From DASVEG01 sp036380695 (GTDB lineage: Bacteria > Actinomycetota > Acidimicrobiia > Acidimicrobiales > CADCTF01), in the NCBI GenBank assembly GCA_036380695.1, contig DASVEG010000155.1, forward strand, positions 1-16,614: DNA of 16,614 nt, in the 5' to 3' direction. Shown here one piece after another: positions 6,694 through 14,043 of this stretch; the stretch's first letter is position 1; every line of letters begins with the position of its first letter. The translations under genes and the position numbers were made by a program. Under the pieces are notes generated by a model that ran no database searches, had not been told where the DNA came from, and saw only the letters and a program-made list of their open reading frames with translations.

Positions 6694-9573
6694 ATGGCCC
6701 TGTTCCCTCACCGCGAAGCGCCGAATGTAGATGTGGTGGATCGCGTCGAACGGGACATCGCCGGGACGGTGGTCGCCTCGCTCGTTCGCTACGTCGATCG
6801 TGCCTGCGGCCCCGGCGGCGTCGCGCTTCTTCGAGACCTCGCAGCCGAGCCTCTCGACGTCGATGCCTTGCTCGACGACAGCCGGTGGTACACGACGGCG
6901 CGCGTGGTCGCGCTCGCGGACGCGGCGGTCGTCGTCACGGGCGACCCCGGCGTCGGGCGGCGCGCCGGCGAGGAGTTGCTGCGCACGACGCAGGCCCGTG
7001 GCATCGACAGCTTCATCCGCGCCGCGGGATCCCCCGAGGCCGCCCTGGTGAACCTCGTCGCGTTCGGCTCGAAGATGTCGAGGGGAAGGTCGATCGAGCC
7101 GCTCGACGTCGGCGATCGCGAAGTCGTGTTGCGTGCTTGGTACGACGGAGTCGAGCCGCACCCGTTCATCTGCAGTTTCGGCCCAGGGTTCTGGGCGGGC
7201 GTTCCGTCGCTCTTCGGTGCGACCGGCACCGCGGTCGAGGAACGGTGCCAGGGCAGGGGGGACGACTGGTGCATCTACCGCGTGCGGTGGGACGTCGCAG
7301 CCGACGTGGAGGCCCACGAGGCCGCGCAGGAGTCCGCGGCCGGCAACGGGCTCGTCGCCGGGTTCGAACGCCTGCAGGCGACGGCGTCCGAGCTCGCTCG
7401 CGCCGACACCGTGGAGACGGTGCTCGACCGCATCGTCGAAGGAGCCGACCGCGCCATCGTCGCCCCCATCTTCGTCGCCGCGGTGCGCGTCGACTCCGGC
7501 CCCGTCGACGTGTCGGCTACGGGACTCGACCGGGCCGAGGCGGAGGACTGCGCGCTCCGGTTACTCGCGGACCCGTCCGATCGTGCCTACGGCCTCCCGG
7601 TGGTCGCGCCGCTCGCGAGCCATCGCGGCGAGTACGGGTTGCTCGCCGCGCTGCTCCCGCCCGGCGCGGTGCTCGGCGAGACCGACCAGCGACTGCTGGC
7701 CGCGTACGCGGGACACGCCACCGCCGCGCTCGAGGCCGTGATGGCCCGCGGGCTCGCGGAGCGCAACCACGCCGTCAGCCAGGGCCTCCTCGACCTCGCA
7801 ACCACGCTCGCCGCGGTCGCGTCGCCGAAGGACGTGTGCGAGCACGTCGCCGATGCCGTCCCCGCGATGACCGGTTGCGCTCTCGCGACGGTCTGGCGCT
7901 GGAGCGCGACGCACCGCGTCCTCGAGCTCGTAGCGCATCGCGGCCAGCCGATCCAGCACACCCGGCTCACCACCGACGACGTCGGCAGCCTCGGTGGCCT
8001 CGAGACCTCGCGCCGCACCTTGCTGCTCGATGTCGACACCGTCGCGAAGGCGAAGCTCGCCGACGACATGCATCACGCGGGGATCGTGCAAGCGGCCATA
8101 GTCCCCATCGCCGCGAGAGGCGAGTTCCTCGGCATCGTCACCGCGGGCTTCGTCGAACGGCGACGCACCGACGACGCCGACCTGTTCCAGCGCCTCCACG
8201 GTCTGGCCGACCTCGCCGCGACCGCGCTCGACAATGCGCTGCTCGTCGAACGCATGCGTCACCAAGCGTTGCACGACGCGCTGACCGGGCTTCCCAACCG
8301 GCCCTTGATCGAAGACCGCGTGCACCAGGCGATCCGTGCCGCGCGGCGCACCAACGGCGGGCTCACGCTCATGTTCGTCGACCTCGACCGGTTCAAGAAC
8401 GTGAACGACACGCTCGGGCACACGGCCGGCGACGCCTTGATCCGTCAAGCCGCCGCCCGCTTGTCCGCGGCCGTGCGGTCTGAGGACACGCTCGCGCGCA
8501 TGGGCGGCGACGAGTTCGTCTTGCTCTTGCCGGGGACGTCCGATCGCGACGCCGCGGAGGGCGTGGCCGAGAAGCTCATCGGCTCGTTGCGCGAGCCCTT
8601 CCACATCGACGGGCGCCAGCTGTACATCTCCTGCAGCGTGGGCATCGCGTCGTGGCCCGATCACGGCGAGGACTACGAGCACCTCCTGCTGCACGCCGAC
8701 GCGGCGATGTACGAGGCCAAGGCGCGCGGCCGCAACACGTTCGCGTTCCACTCGGGCGCGACCTGGCGCAGGCGCGAGCTGCTCGACCTCGAGAACCGGT
8801 TGCACACCGCGCTCGAAGGCGACGAGTTGCTCGTGCTCTACCAACCGCAGCTCGACCTCGCGACCGGTGGCGTCGTCGCGGTCGAAGCGCTCGTGCGGTG
8901 GGATCACCCCGACCTCGGCCGGCTCGCTCCCGACCGGTTCCTCCACCTCGCCGAAGAGTCGGGCGTCATCACGCGCATCGACGCATGGGTGCGGGAGCGC
9001 GCCCTCGCGGATATGCGCGGGTGGCTCGACGAGGGAGTCGACCTCCGTGTGTCGATGAACCTCTCGACCGCCGACCTGCGCCGGCCGGAACTGCTCGCCG
9101 ACCTCACCCGCGCCATCGACGAGGCGCGCGTTCCCATCGGTCTCGTCGAGGTCGAGATCACCGACCGCGTCGCGCTCGGCGACGACGACCTGCGGCCGAT
9201 GCTGGACGCGCTCGCGGGGCTCGGGTTGCGGCTCGCGGTGGACGATTTCGGCGTCGGCAGCTCCGTCATCGGCAGGCTGCAGCACCGCCCGTTCCACACG
9301 TTGAAGATCGACCGGTCGCTCGTGCGCGAGCTCGGCCGCGAGCCGCGCCAGGGCGCCATCGTGCACGCGCTGGTGACGATGTCCCGCGAGCTCGGGCTCT
9401 CCGTCGTCGCCGAGGGCGTCGAGACCGAGGAGCAGGCCGACATCCTCCGCGGCTACGGCTGCCCCTACGCGCAGGGCTTCTGGTTCAGCCCGCCTATCGA
9501 CGCCGCCGCGGTCCTGCCGTTCGCCTCACGCGCCGCCGCCTCACGCGTTCTGGGTGCAGAAATGCGCCCGTAG
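6694..9573 (+). CDS. V4R-like/GAF/GAF/GGDEF/EAL c-di-GMP synthase and phosphodiesterase
   Basis: A 959-residue soluble protein with both c-di-GMP output domains. Residues about 55-200 form a sensory region ending in EERCQGRGDDWCIYRVRW, which resembles the Cys-containing end of V4R (vinyl-4-reductase) domains. Two GAF-like regions follow (about 225-350 and 360-515). The GGDEF domain (about 525-685) has DALTGLPNR, FVDLDRFKNVND, an intact RMGGDEF active site (604-608) and an RxxD inhibitory site (R595-D598). The EAL domain (about 700-945) keeps E731 (EAL), N789, E821, D850-D851 (DDFG), K871, E907 (AEGVE) and Q927. Both activities are therefore predicted. There is no membrane segment, so the signal is probably cytoplasmic. 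The ATG at 6694 lacks a Shine-Dalgarno; GTG at 6733 is an alternative. Confidence 0.93.
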   Translation: MALFPHREAPNVDVVDRVERDIAGTVVASLVRYVDRACGPGGVALLRDLAAEPLDVDALLDDSRWYTTARVVALADAAVVVTGDPGVGRRAGEELLRTTQARGIDSFIRAAGSPEAALVNLVAFGSKMSRGRSIEPLDVGDREVVLRAWYDGVEPHPFICSFGPGFWAGVPSLFGATGTAVEERCQGRGDDWCIYRVRWDVAADVEAHEAAQESAAGNGLVAGFERLQATASELARADTVETVLDRIVEGADRAIVAPIFVAAVRVDSGPVDVSATGLDRAEAEDCALRLLADPSDRAYGLPVVAPLASHRGEYGLLAALLPPGAVLGETDQRLLAAYAGHATAALEAVMARGLAERNHAVSQGLLDLATTLAAVASPKDVCEHVADAVPAMTGCALATVWRWSATHRVLELVAHRGQPIQHTRLTTDDVGSLGGLETSRRTLLLDVDTVAKAKLADDMHHAGIVQAAIVPIAARGEFLGIVTAGFVERRRTDDADLFQRLHGLADLAATALDNALLVERMRHQALHDALTGLPNRPLIEDRVHQAIRAARRTNGGLTLMFVDLDRFKNVNDTLGHTAGDALIRQAAARLSAAVRSEDTLARMGGDEFVLLLPGTSDRDAAEGVAEKLIGSLREPFHIDGRQLYISCSVGIASWPDHGEDYEHLLLHADAAMYEAKARGRNTFAFHSGATWRRRELLDLENRLHTALEGDELLVLYQPQLDLATGGVVAVEALVRWDHPDLGRLAPDRFLHLAEESGVITRIDAWVRERALADMRGWLDEGVDLRVSMNLSTADLRRPELLADLTRAIDEARVPIGLVEVEITDRVALGDDDLRPMLDALAGLGLRLAVDDFGVGSSVIGRLQHRPFHTLKIDRSLVRELGREPRQGAIVHALVTMSRELGLSVVAEGVETEEQADILRGYGCPYAQGFWFSPPIDAAAVLPFASRAAASRVLGAEMRP

Positions 9574-9594
9574 GACGCATTTCTGCACCCAGAA
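9548..9594. terminator. 19-bp perfect hairpin overlapping the end of the GGDEF/EAL gene
   Basis: Arms 9548-9566 and 9576-9594 are perfectly complementary over 19 bp. The 9-nt loop contains the TAG stop codon (9571-9573) of the GGDEF/EAL gene, so the left arm encodes its last residues. It separates convergent genes and has no U-tract; it most likely ends both transcripts. Confidence 0.7.
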
Positions 9595-9612
9595 GCGGAA
9601 GGGGTTGCCTGC

Positions 9613-9849
9613 CTAGAGATGGACGACGGGGCAGGTGAGGGTGCGGGTGATGCCGTCGATGAGCTGGACGCGGCTCACGACCATCTTGCCGAGCTCGTCG
9701 ACCGAGTTCGCCTCGGCGCGAACGATCACGTCGTAGGGGCCGGTGACGTCCTCGGCCGATACCACGCCGTCGATCTTCGCAACCTCTTCGGCGACCTGAG
9801 CGGCCTTGCCGACCTCGGTCTGGATGAGCACGTATGCGCTGACGGCCAC
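9613..9849 (-). CDS. Stand-alone Lrp/AsnC ligand-binding (RAM) domain protein
   Basis: A 78-residue protein made of only the alpha-beta effector domain of Lrp/AsnC regulators. It matches the domain's pattern: an opening strand AYVLIQTEVGKAAQVAEEV, the turn VSAEDVTGPYDVIVRAEA, and a closing strand RTLTCPVVHL. It lacks the helix-turn-helix, so it cannot bind DNA alone; such proteins form oligomers that bind amino acids or related small molecules and may pair with full-length regulators. The GTG start has GAGGAGG 8 nt upstream. The gene lies 46 bp after the glutamine-synthetase-like gene on the same strand and may be the last cistron of that operon, which makes an amino-acid or amine ligand plausible (inference). 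Confidence 0.85.
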   Translation of the reverse strand: MAVSAYVLIQTEVGKAAQVAEEVAKIDGVVSAEDVTGPYDVIVRAEANSVDELGKMVVSRVQLIDGITRTLTCPVVHL

Positions 9850-9895
9850 GAGTGAAGCCTCCTCGAAGGGGTGCAGGAACAGCGGATAGTAACCG

Positions 9896-11260
9896 TCACA
9901 CCCACTCGAAGTAGCGGGCGAGCTCCCAGTCGGTGCTCCCGGTCGCGTCGGGGTCGCCGCCGCCGGTGTGGAACATCAGCCACTCGAACTTCCTGCTCTC
10001 CGTCCAGTGCTCGATGAACGCGTCGCCGAGCCTGGCCCGGAGCCGGGTATCGGCCGCGAGCGCAGCCGCCGCCGTGGTCAGCGAGTGGGGGAGCCTCGGG
10101 TGGTCTTCGGGCAGCCCCCATGGCAGGCCGGCGACGGGCTCCGGTGGCTCGAGCTCCTCGACGAGGCCGCTGATGCCGCCCGCGAGCACGCCGGCGAGCA
10201 CGAGGTACGGGTTGGCGTCGCCCGCGGCGACCCGGTGCTCCATCCGCGCGAGCGCGCCCGTACGGGTGACGGTCCGGACCGCAGCGGCCTTGTTCTCCTC
10301 GCCCCACGTCGGCGTGGTCGGCGCAGCGACGAAGTCGACCTGCCGGCGGAACGAGTTCACGGTCGGCGTCGCGATAGACGTCATGCCTGCGACGGTCGCC
10401 ATGCACCCCGCGACCCAGTGCCGCAGTACCCGAGGGTCGGCGAACGCCGGCTCGTCGCCGCGCCAGAGCGACACGTGCACGTGGAGGCCGTTGCCATAAG
10501 GCATCTCGGGGAACGGCCGCGCCATGAACGTCACGCTCTTGCCGTGCGCGTAGGCGACCTCGCGCAGGATCTGCTTGGCGCGGGCCGCGCGATCCGCGGC
10601 GGTGACGGCGTCGCCCGGCGCGATGTTCAGCTCGAACTGACCAGGACCGGCTTCGTCACTGAACGCCTCCCACGGCACGCCGGCGCGTTCGAGCGACAGG
10701 CTGAGCTCGCGCAGCAAGGGCACGAACTCCGGCGAGCGCTGCGTCATGTAGCTCTGCTTCGGCGCCGCGCCGCCCAACGGGGTGAGGTTCCGGAAGCCCT
10801 TGCGCCTCGCCGCGTCGATGCGGTCCTCGAAGACGAAGAACTCGAGCTCGAACGCAGCGCGGACCGAGTAGCCGAGGGCGTCGAGGTCGGCCTGCTGGCG
10901 CGCGAGCAACGACCTCGGGCAGACGGGCAAGGGCACGCCGTCGACACCCGTGATGTCGGCCGTGCACCACGCGATCCCCGGTTCGTGGGCCACGGCGGTC
11001 AACGTCGACAGGTCGGGCCGCAACAGCGCGTCGCCGAGCGCGTCCTGGCGCCAGTCGCCCCACCACCCGAGCTGGGGCGTGCCGCCGAGATCCATGGCGA
11101 GGCCGATGTCGTTGAGCGCGACCCCACTCGGCAGGCAGCTCTCGAACTTTCGCCGCGCGACGTGCTTGCCGAGCAACGTGCCCTCGACGCCGGTCGCGTC
11201 GATGCGGACGATCTCGACGTCGTTGTCGTCGAGCCAGCGCGCCAGCTCGTCGCGCTCCAT
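9896..11260 (-). CDS. Glutamine synthetase family protein, probable gamma-glutamyl amide ligase
   Basis: A 454-residue glutamine-synthetase fold enzyme: beta-grasp N terminus (about 15-105) and catalytic domain (about 110-454). Active-site elements seen: ExE in AFELEFF (E138, E140), E203 and E210 in SDEAGPGQFELN, H260 in NGLHVHVS, R305/R306 in NSFRR, and E341/R343 in RMEHR. Metal-binding and catalytic residues look complete. The region after NPYLVLAGVLAGG lacks the adenylylation Tyr loop of classical GlnA I-beta enzymes. The divergence from GlnA and the nearby C26 hydrolase favour a PuuA/GlnA3-like enzyme joining glutamate to an amine using ATP, but the amine is unknown and true glutamine synthesis is not excluded. 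The ATG at 11260 overlaps the upstream stop by one base (TGATG), pointing to translational coupling. Confidence 0.88.
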   Translation of the reverse strand: MERDELARWLDDNDVEIVRIDATGVEGTLLGKHVARRKFESCLPSGVALNDIGLAMDLGGTPQLGWWGDWRQDALGDALLRPDLSTLTAVAHEPGIAWCTADITGVDGVPLPVCPRSLLARQQADLDALGYSVRAAFELEFFVFEDRIDAARRKGFRNLTPLGGAAPKQSYMTQRSPEFVPLLRELSLSLERAGVPWEAFSDEAGPGQFELNIAPGDAVTAADRAARAKQILREVAYAHGKSVTFMARPFPEMPYGNGLHVHVSLWRGDEPAFADPRVLRHWVAGCMATVAGMTSIATPTVNSFRRQVDFVAAPTTPTWGEENKAAAVRTVTRTGALARMEHRVAAGDANPYLVLAGVLAGGISGLVEELEPPEPVAGLPWGLPEDHPRLPHSLTTAAAALAADTRLRARLGDAFIEHWTESRKFEWLMFHTGGGDPDATGSTDWELARYFEWV

Positions 11261-11928
11261 CAGTCGTCTCCCAACATCAGGCACGACAGCAACCCCACCA
11301 TGCGGTTCATCGTGGGGAAGTCGCCGATGCCTCGGATGCGGCCTTCGACGAGCGCGGCGCCGAGGTGGTCGCCGCCGGTGAACACCGCGGTCAGCGCCCA
11401 TGCGGGGCCGTGCACTTCGAAGCGCCCCTTGGCGAGGTCCGCGGCCGGGTCGCCGAATACCAGCTCGCCGCCGTCGGGGCCGCCGTCGGTGCAGACGACG
11501 CGGAGCGCGGCAGGGCGCCACGCCACGTGCGGCGGCCGCGCGCCAGCCCACTCCCACATCTCGCGGACCGCACCGCGCCACCCGTCCTTCACCGGCGGGT
11601 CGAGCACCTTTGCGACGGCGAGCGCGAGCTTCGGATGGGGCACCGCGCCCTTGACCTTCGGCTTCGGCGCACCCGGCCGGCCCATCGTCTCGAGGTCGGC
11701 GCTGATCACGATGTCGGCGTCGGGCGCGACCCCGTGGCGAACGAAGACGTCGCCCCTGCGAAAGGTGATGGTCGCGGCTTGCGGATCCTTCGTGGAGCGC
11801 AGCGCGATGGTGCCCTGCATCTGGTCGATCGTCGCCGCGAGCGAGGGGTCGGCCGCGGCCCGCCGGAGCGTCACACCGACGATCCGGACGATAGGCGGAG
11901 CGTCGTCCTCGAGGGTGATCGTCGCCAT
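11260..11928 (-). CDS. SCP2-like lipid-binding protein (putative tandem repeat)
   Basis: A 222-residue cytoplasmic protein without signal peptide or membrane segment. Residues 40-110 (ATITFRRGDVFVRHG, then DADIVISADLETM, then a basic GAPKPKVKGAVPHPKLA stretch) and 139-215 (ending FTGGDHLGAALVEGRI then GIGDFPTMNRMVGLL) each resemble the strand-strand-helix pattern of SCP2 sterol-carrier domains, where a GD or G-rich turn precedes the last helix. The two halves may be repeats. SCP2 domains hold lipids or acyl-CoAs in a hydrophobic tunnel. The ATG at 11928 fits a candidate leaderless promoter 5 nt upstream, and the stop is fused to the start of the glutamine-synthetase-like gene. The family match is moderate; it is otherwise uncharacterised. 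Confidence 0.6.
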   Translation of the reverse strand: MATITLEDDAPPIVRIVGVTLRRAAADPSLAATIDQMQGTIALRSTKDPQAATITFRRGDVFVRHGVAPDADIVISADLETMGRPGAPKPKVKGAVPHPKLALAVAKVLDPPVKDGWRGAVREMWEWAGARPPHVAWRPAALRVVCTDGGPDGGELVFGDPAADLAKGRFEVHGPAWALTAVFTGGDHLGAALVEGRIRGIGDFPTMNRMVGLLSCLMLGDD

Positions 11929-11933
11929 GCCGA

Positions 11934-11943
11934 AGGCTACCGT
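11934..11943. promoter_or_regulatory. Overlapping divergent -10 elements of two leaderless promoters
   Basis: On the minus strand TAGCCT (11939 down to 11934) lies 5 nt before the ATG at 11928. On the plus strand TACCGT (11938-11943) lies 6 nt before the GTG at 11950. The two hexamers share the TA at 11938-11939. Only 21 bp separate the two start codons, and neither has room for a Shine-Dalgarno, so both transcripts should be leaderless. Both promoters' -35 regions would lie inside the opposite gene. Polymerase can probably use only one direction at a time. Confidence 0.55.
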
Positions 11944-11949
11944 TCGGCA

Positions 11950-12648
11950 GTGCGCCCACTCCTTGGCATCTCGTCGTGGCGGCAGGTGGTGGGCGACGGC
12001 GACGACGGGCCCATCGACTCCGCCCTCACCCACTCCACGTACGTGAAGGCGGCGGCGAAGGCGGGCGGGTCGCCGGTGGTGCTCCCGCAGCTCGATCCCG
12101 CAGGCATCGACGATCTGCTCGACGCGGTGCCCGCGGTGATCGTGGTCGGCGGGCCCGACGTTGGCCCAGAGCGGTACGGCGACGAGCGCGACGAACGGAC
12201 CGTCGTCGCCGCGCCCGAGCGCGACGAGTTCGACCTCGCGCTGGCGCGCCGCTGCGTCGAGCGCAACCACCCGCTGCTCGCCATCTGCCGCGGCGTGCAG
12301 GTGCTGAACGTCGCGCTGGGAGGGTCGCTGGTGCAGCACGTCGACGAGCACATGGTGCGGGCGCGCTACAACGAGTCGGTCCACACCGTCGACCTCGAAC
12401 CTGGCTCCGTCGTCGCGAAGGTGATGGGGTCGGAGCGCCCAGAGGTCAACTCGCTCCACCACCAGGCGCTCGACCGCCTCGGCGACCGCGTGCGCGCCGT
12501 CGGGTGGTCGCCAGACAGGCTGGTCGAAGCGGTCGAGGTCGATGGCGCGCCCAACGTGCTCGGCGTGCAGTGGCACCCGGAGCTGCTGCGCCATCGGCCC
12601 GAGCACCTCGCGTTGTTCGAACACCTGCTGCAGCTCGCGGGCGGCTGA
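11950..12648 (+). CDS. Class I glutamine amidotransferase-like hydrolase, peptidase C26 (PuuD-like)
   Basis: A 232-residue PuuD-type gamma-glutamyl hydrolase. It begins VRPLLGISSW, matching the family's usual N terminus, which supports the GTG start at 11950 even though open frame extends further upstream. The catalytic triad is visible as C113 in AICRGVQ, and H209 and E211 in GVQWHPE. VNSLHHQAL (167-175) is another family motif. E. coli PuuD cuts gamma-glutamyl-GABA to glutamate and GABA in putrescine breakdown; this protein should likewise cut a gamma-glutamyl amide in the cytoplasm. It shares a divergent promoter with the glutamine-synthetase-like operon, which could make its substrate. 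Other PuuABC enzymes are not in the window, so the substrate stays open. Confidence 0.9.
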   Translation: MRPLLGISSWRQVVGDGDDGPIDSALTHSTYVKAAAKAGGSPVVLPQLDPAGIDDLLDAVPAVIVVGGPDVGPERYGDERDERTVVAAPERDEFDLALARRCVERNHPLLAICRGVQVLNVALGGSLVQHVDEHMVRARYNESVHTVDLEPGSVVAKVMGSERPEVNSLHHQALDRLGDRVRAVGWSPDRLVEAVEVDGAPNVLGVQWHPELLRHRPEHLALFEHLLQLAGG

Positions 12649-12672
12649 CCGGCTGCCGGGCTACAGCAAGCG

Positions 12673-12696
12673 CGCCCGTCGCGAGCCGACCGGGCG
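12673..12696. terminator. Imperfect hairpin at the C26/CocE convergent junction
   Basis: CGCCCGTCG (12673-12681) pairs with CGA and CGGGCG (12687-12696) over 9 bp, with a bulged C at 12690 and a 5-nt loop. It fills the 54-bp gap between two convergent stops. It is weaker than the hairpins at the other three convergent junctions. Confidence 0.4.
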
Positions 12697-12702
12697 TCGC
12701 CC

Positions 12703-14037
12703 TCAGCCGTCGGGTTCGGGTTCGTGGTCGAGGTCGAACGGCTCCGTCAGGTCGCAGATCGTGTCCTGGCAGCGGTAGGGCTCGGGCGGGAACCGCGTCG
12801 TCGGGACGGTGTCTTCGACCAGCTTGGGCTTCGTCGCCACCGGGAGCTCGAGCACCGTCCCGCCTGGCCCCGTGAAGACCGTGACGTTCGGGTCGACGGC
12901 GAAGGTCGGGACCTTGTCGGTGTCGCTCGTGGTCACCCGCAGCACCAGGCGGTGCCCGGCGTCGACGCGGTGCAACGCGGGCCAGCCGGGCGGCCGGAGC
13001 TGCATGCGCTCGGCCGGGATCACCGGCGTGGTCGTCGCCGCGCCGTTCCGCAACTCGGGGCTGATCGCGAAGGCCGTGAGGCGGCGCATCGTGCCGTCGG
13101 GAGCCAGGCTCCAGACGACCGCGTTGAGGTGCACGCGCGGCGCGGTCACCGAGCCAGCGAGCGTGAGCGATGGGGTTCCCGCGAGAAACGTGTCCTGCGC
13201 GAGCGGATCCGACACGAACATCACGTGGCCGGTCTGCGGCGAGTCGTCGACCGACATGAACGCGTTCGATCCAGGGCCGTCGCTCACGCCGGTCGGGTCA
13301 CCGGTGAAGGACACGCTCCCAGGGACGGCGCCCGACGACGCCGAGAGACCACCGCCGGCCGTCGCGTGCAGTCGCTGCGGCGGCTGTTGCGCGACGGCCA
13401 GCGTCGCGGCGCCCCCCGCGTACGAGAACCCGGCAACGCCGACCCTGCCGCTCGACCACGGCTGGTCCGCGGCCCACTCCACGATCTCCTTGGCGTCGCC
13501 CGCGTCGACGCGGCCGAGCTGGTCGAGGCACCCCTCCGACCGACCCGTGCCCCGGAGGTCGACGATCGCCACTGCGTACCCGCGCGGGGCGAAGTAGTTG
13601 GTGAGGCTGGTGGTGTCGGCGTCCAGTTCGCCGCCGTCGACGGGCTCGATCGGCGTGCGCTCGCGTGGCCAGCCGATGACGGTCGAGCCATCCCGACCCT
13701 CGCTCAGTCCGTGGTACGGCGAGAGCTCCATGACGACGGGGTACTTGCCCTCGGTCGCCGGGCGCACGACCTCGACGTACAGCTCGACCCCGTCGCGCAT
13801 CGGCACCGTGTAGGCGTGGCGCTCTATCGCGTGGGTCGGCTGCGACAGCCCCGTGACCGAGAAGTAGTCGAACGGCTGCTCCGGTGTCCCGTCGCCGGCG
13901 CTGTTCCCGACGGCGGGCGCGCCGCCGAGGAGGGCGGCGACGGACGCCGCGAGCGCGACGAATCGAAGGGCGCGCTTGCGAGCATGGTCATCCGAGTTCG
14001 CCGCGTCCGCGGTGCCGTCCTCCCGGTCTGGGACCAT
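12703..14037 (-). CDS. Secreted CocE/NonD (S15-like) hydrolase family protein lacking the central catalytic segment
   Basis: A 444-residue protein. After an n-region with RKR comes a hydrophobic signal segment (about residues 25-44). The alpha/beta-hydrolase half follows: MRDGVELYVEV, VDLRGTGRSEGC and the nucleophile elbow GFSYAGG. Some 60 residues later, at VMFVSDPLAQDTFLAG, the jelly-roll C-terminal domain already begins and runs to the end. Normal CocE/X-Pro dipeptidyl-peptidase relatives have about 550-650 residues and carry the cap helices plus catalytic Asp and His between these parts. That stretch, roughly 150-200 residues, appears to be absent while the frame stays open. Catalysis is therefore doubtful. 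The ATG at 14037 is the best start in frame; no Shine-Dalgarno is seen. Alternatives are an assembly deletion or a repurposed binding protein. Confidence 0.75.
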   Translation of the reverse strand: MVPDREDGTADAANSDDHARKRALRFVALAASVAALLGGAPAVGNSAGDGTPEQPFDYFSVTGLSQPTHAIERHAYTVPMRDGVELYVEVVRPATEGKYPVVMELSPYHGLSEGRDGSTVIGWPRERTPIEPVDGGELDADTTSLTNYFAPRGYAVAIVDLRGTGRSEGCLDQLGRVDAGDAKEIVEWAADQPWSSGRVGVAGFSYAGGAATLAVAQQPPQRLHATAGGGLSASSGAVPGSVSFTGDPTGVSDGPGSNAFMSVDDSPQTGHVMFVSDPLAQDTFLAGTPSLTLAGSVTAPRVHLNAVVWSLAPDGTMRRLTAFAISPELRNGAATTTPVIPAERMQLRPPGWPALHRVDAGHRLVLRVTTSDTDKVPTFAVDPNVTVFTGPGGTVLELPVATKPKLVEDTVPTTRFPPEPYRCQDTICDLTEPFDLDHEPEPDG

Positions 14038-14043
14038 CCGGAC

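Noticed and set aside
6683..6730. 15-codon ATG open frame overlapping the start of the GGDEF/EAL gene
   Set aside because: It could be a leader peptide, but no Shine-Dalgarno, promoter spacing or attenuator structure supports it.
7561..9366. 601-codon minus-strand open frame opposite the GGDEF/EAL gene
   Set aside because: No recognisable domain, and the plus strand holds intact GGDEF and EAL motifs throughout.
11365..11949. Upstream extension of the C26 hydrolase frame
   Set aside because: It runs antisense to the SCP2-like gene and has no family match; PuuD-type proteins begin with a sequence like VRPLLGISS, at 11950.
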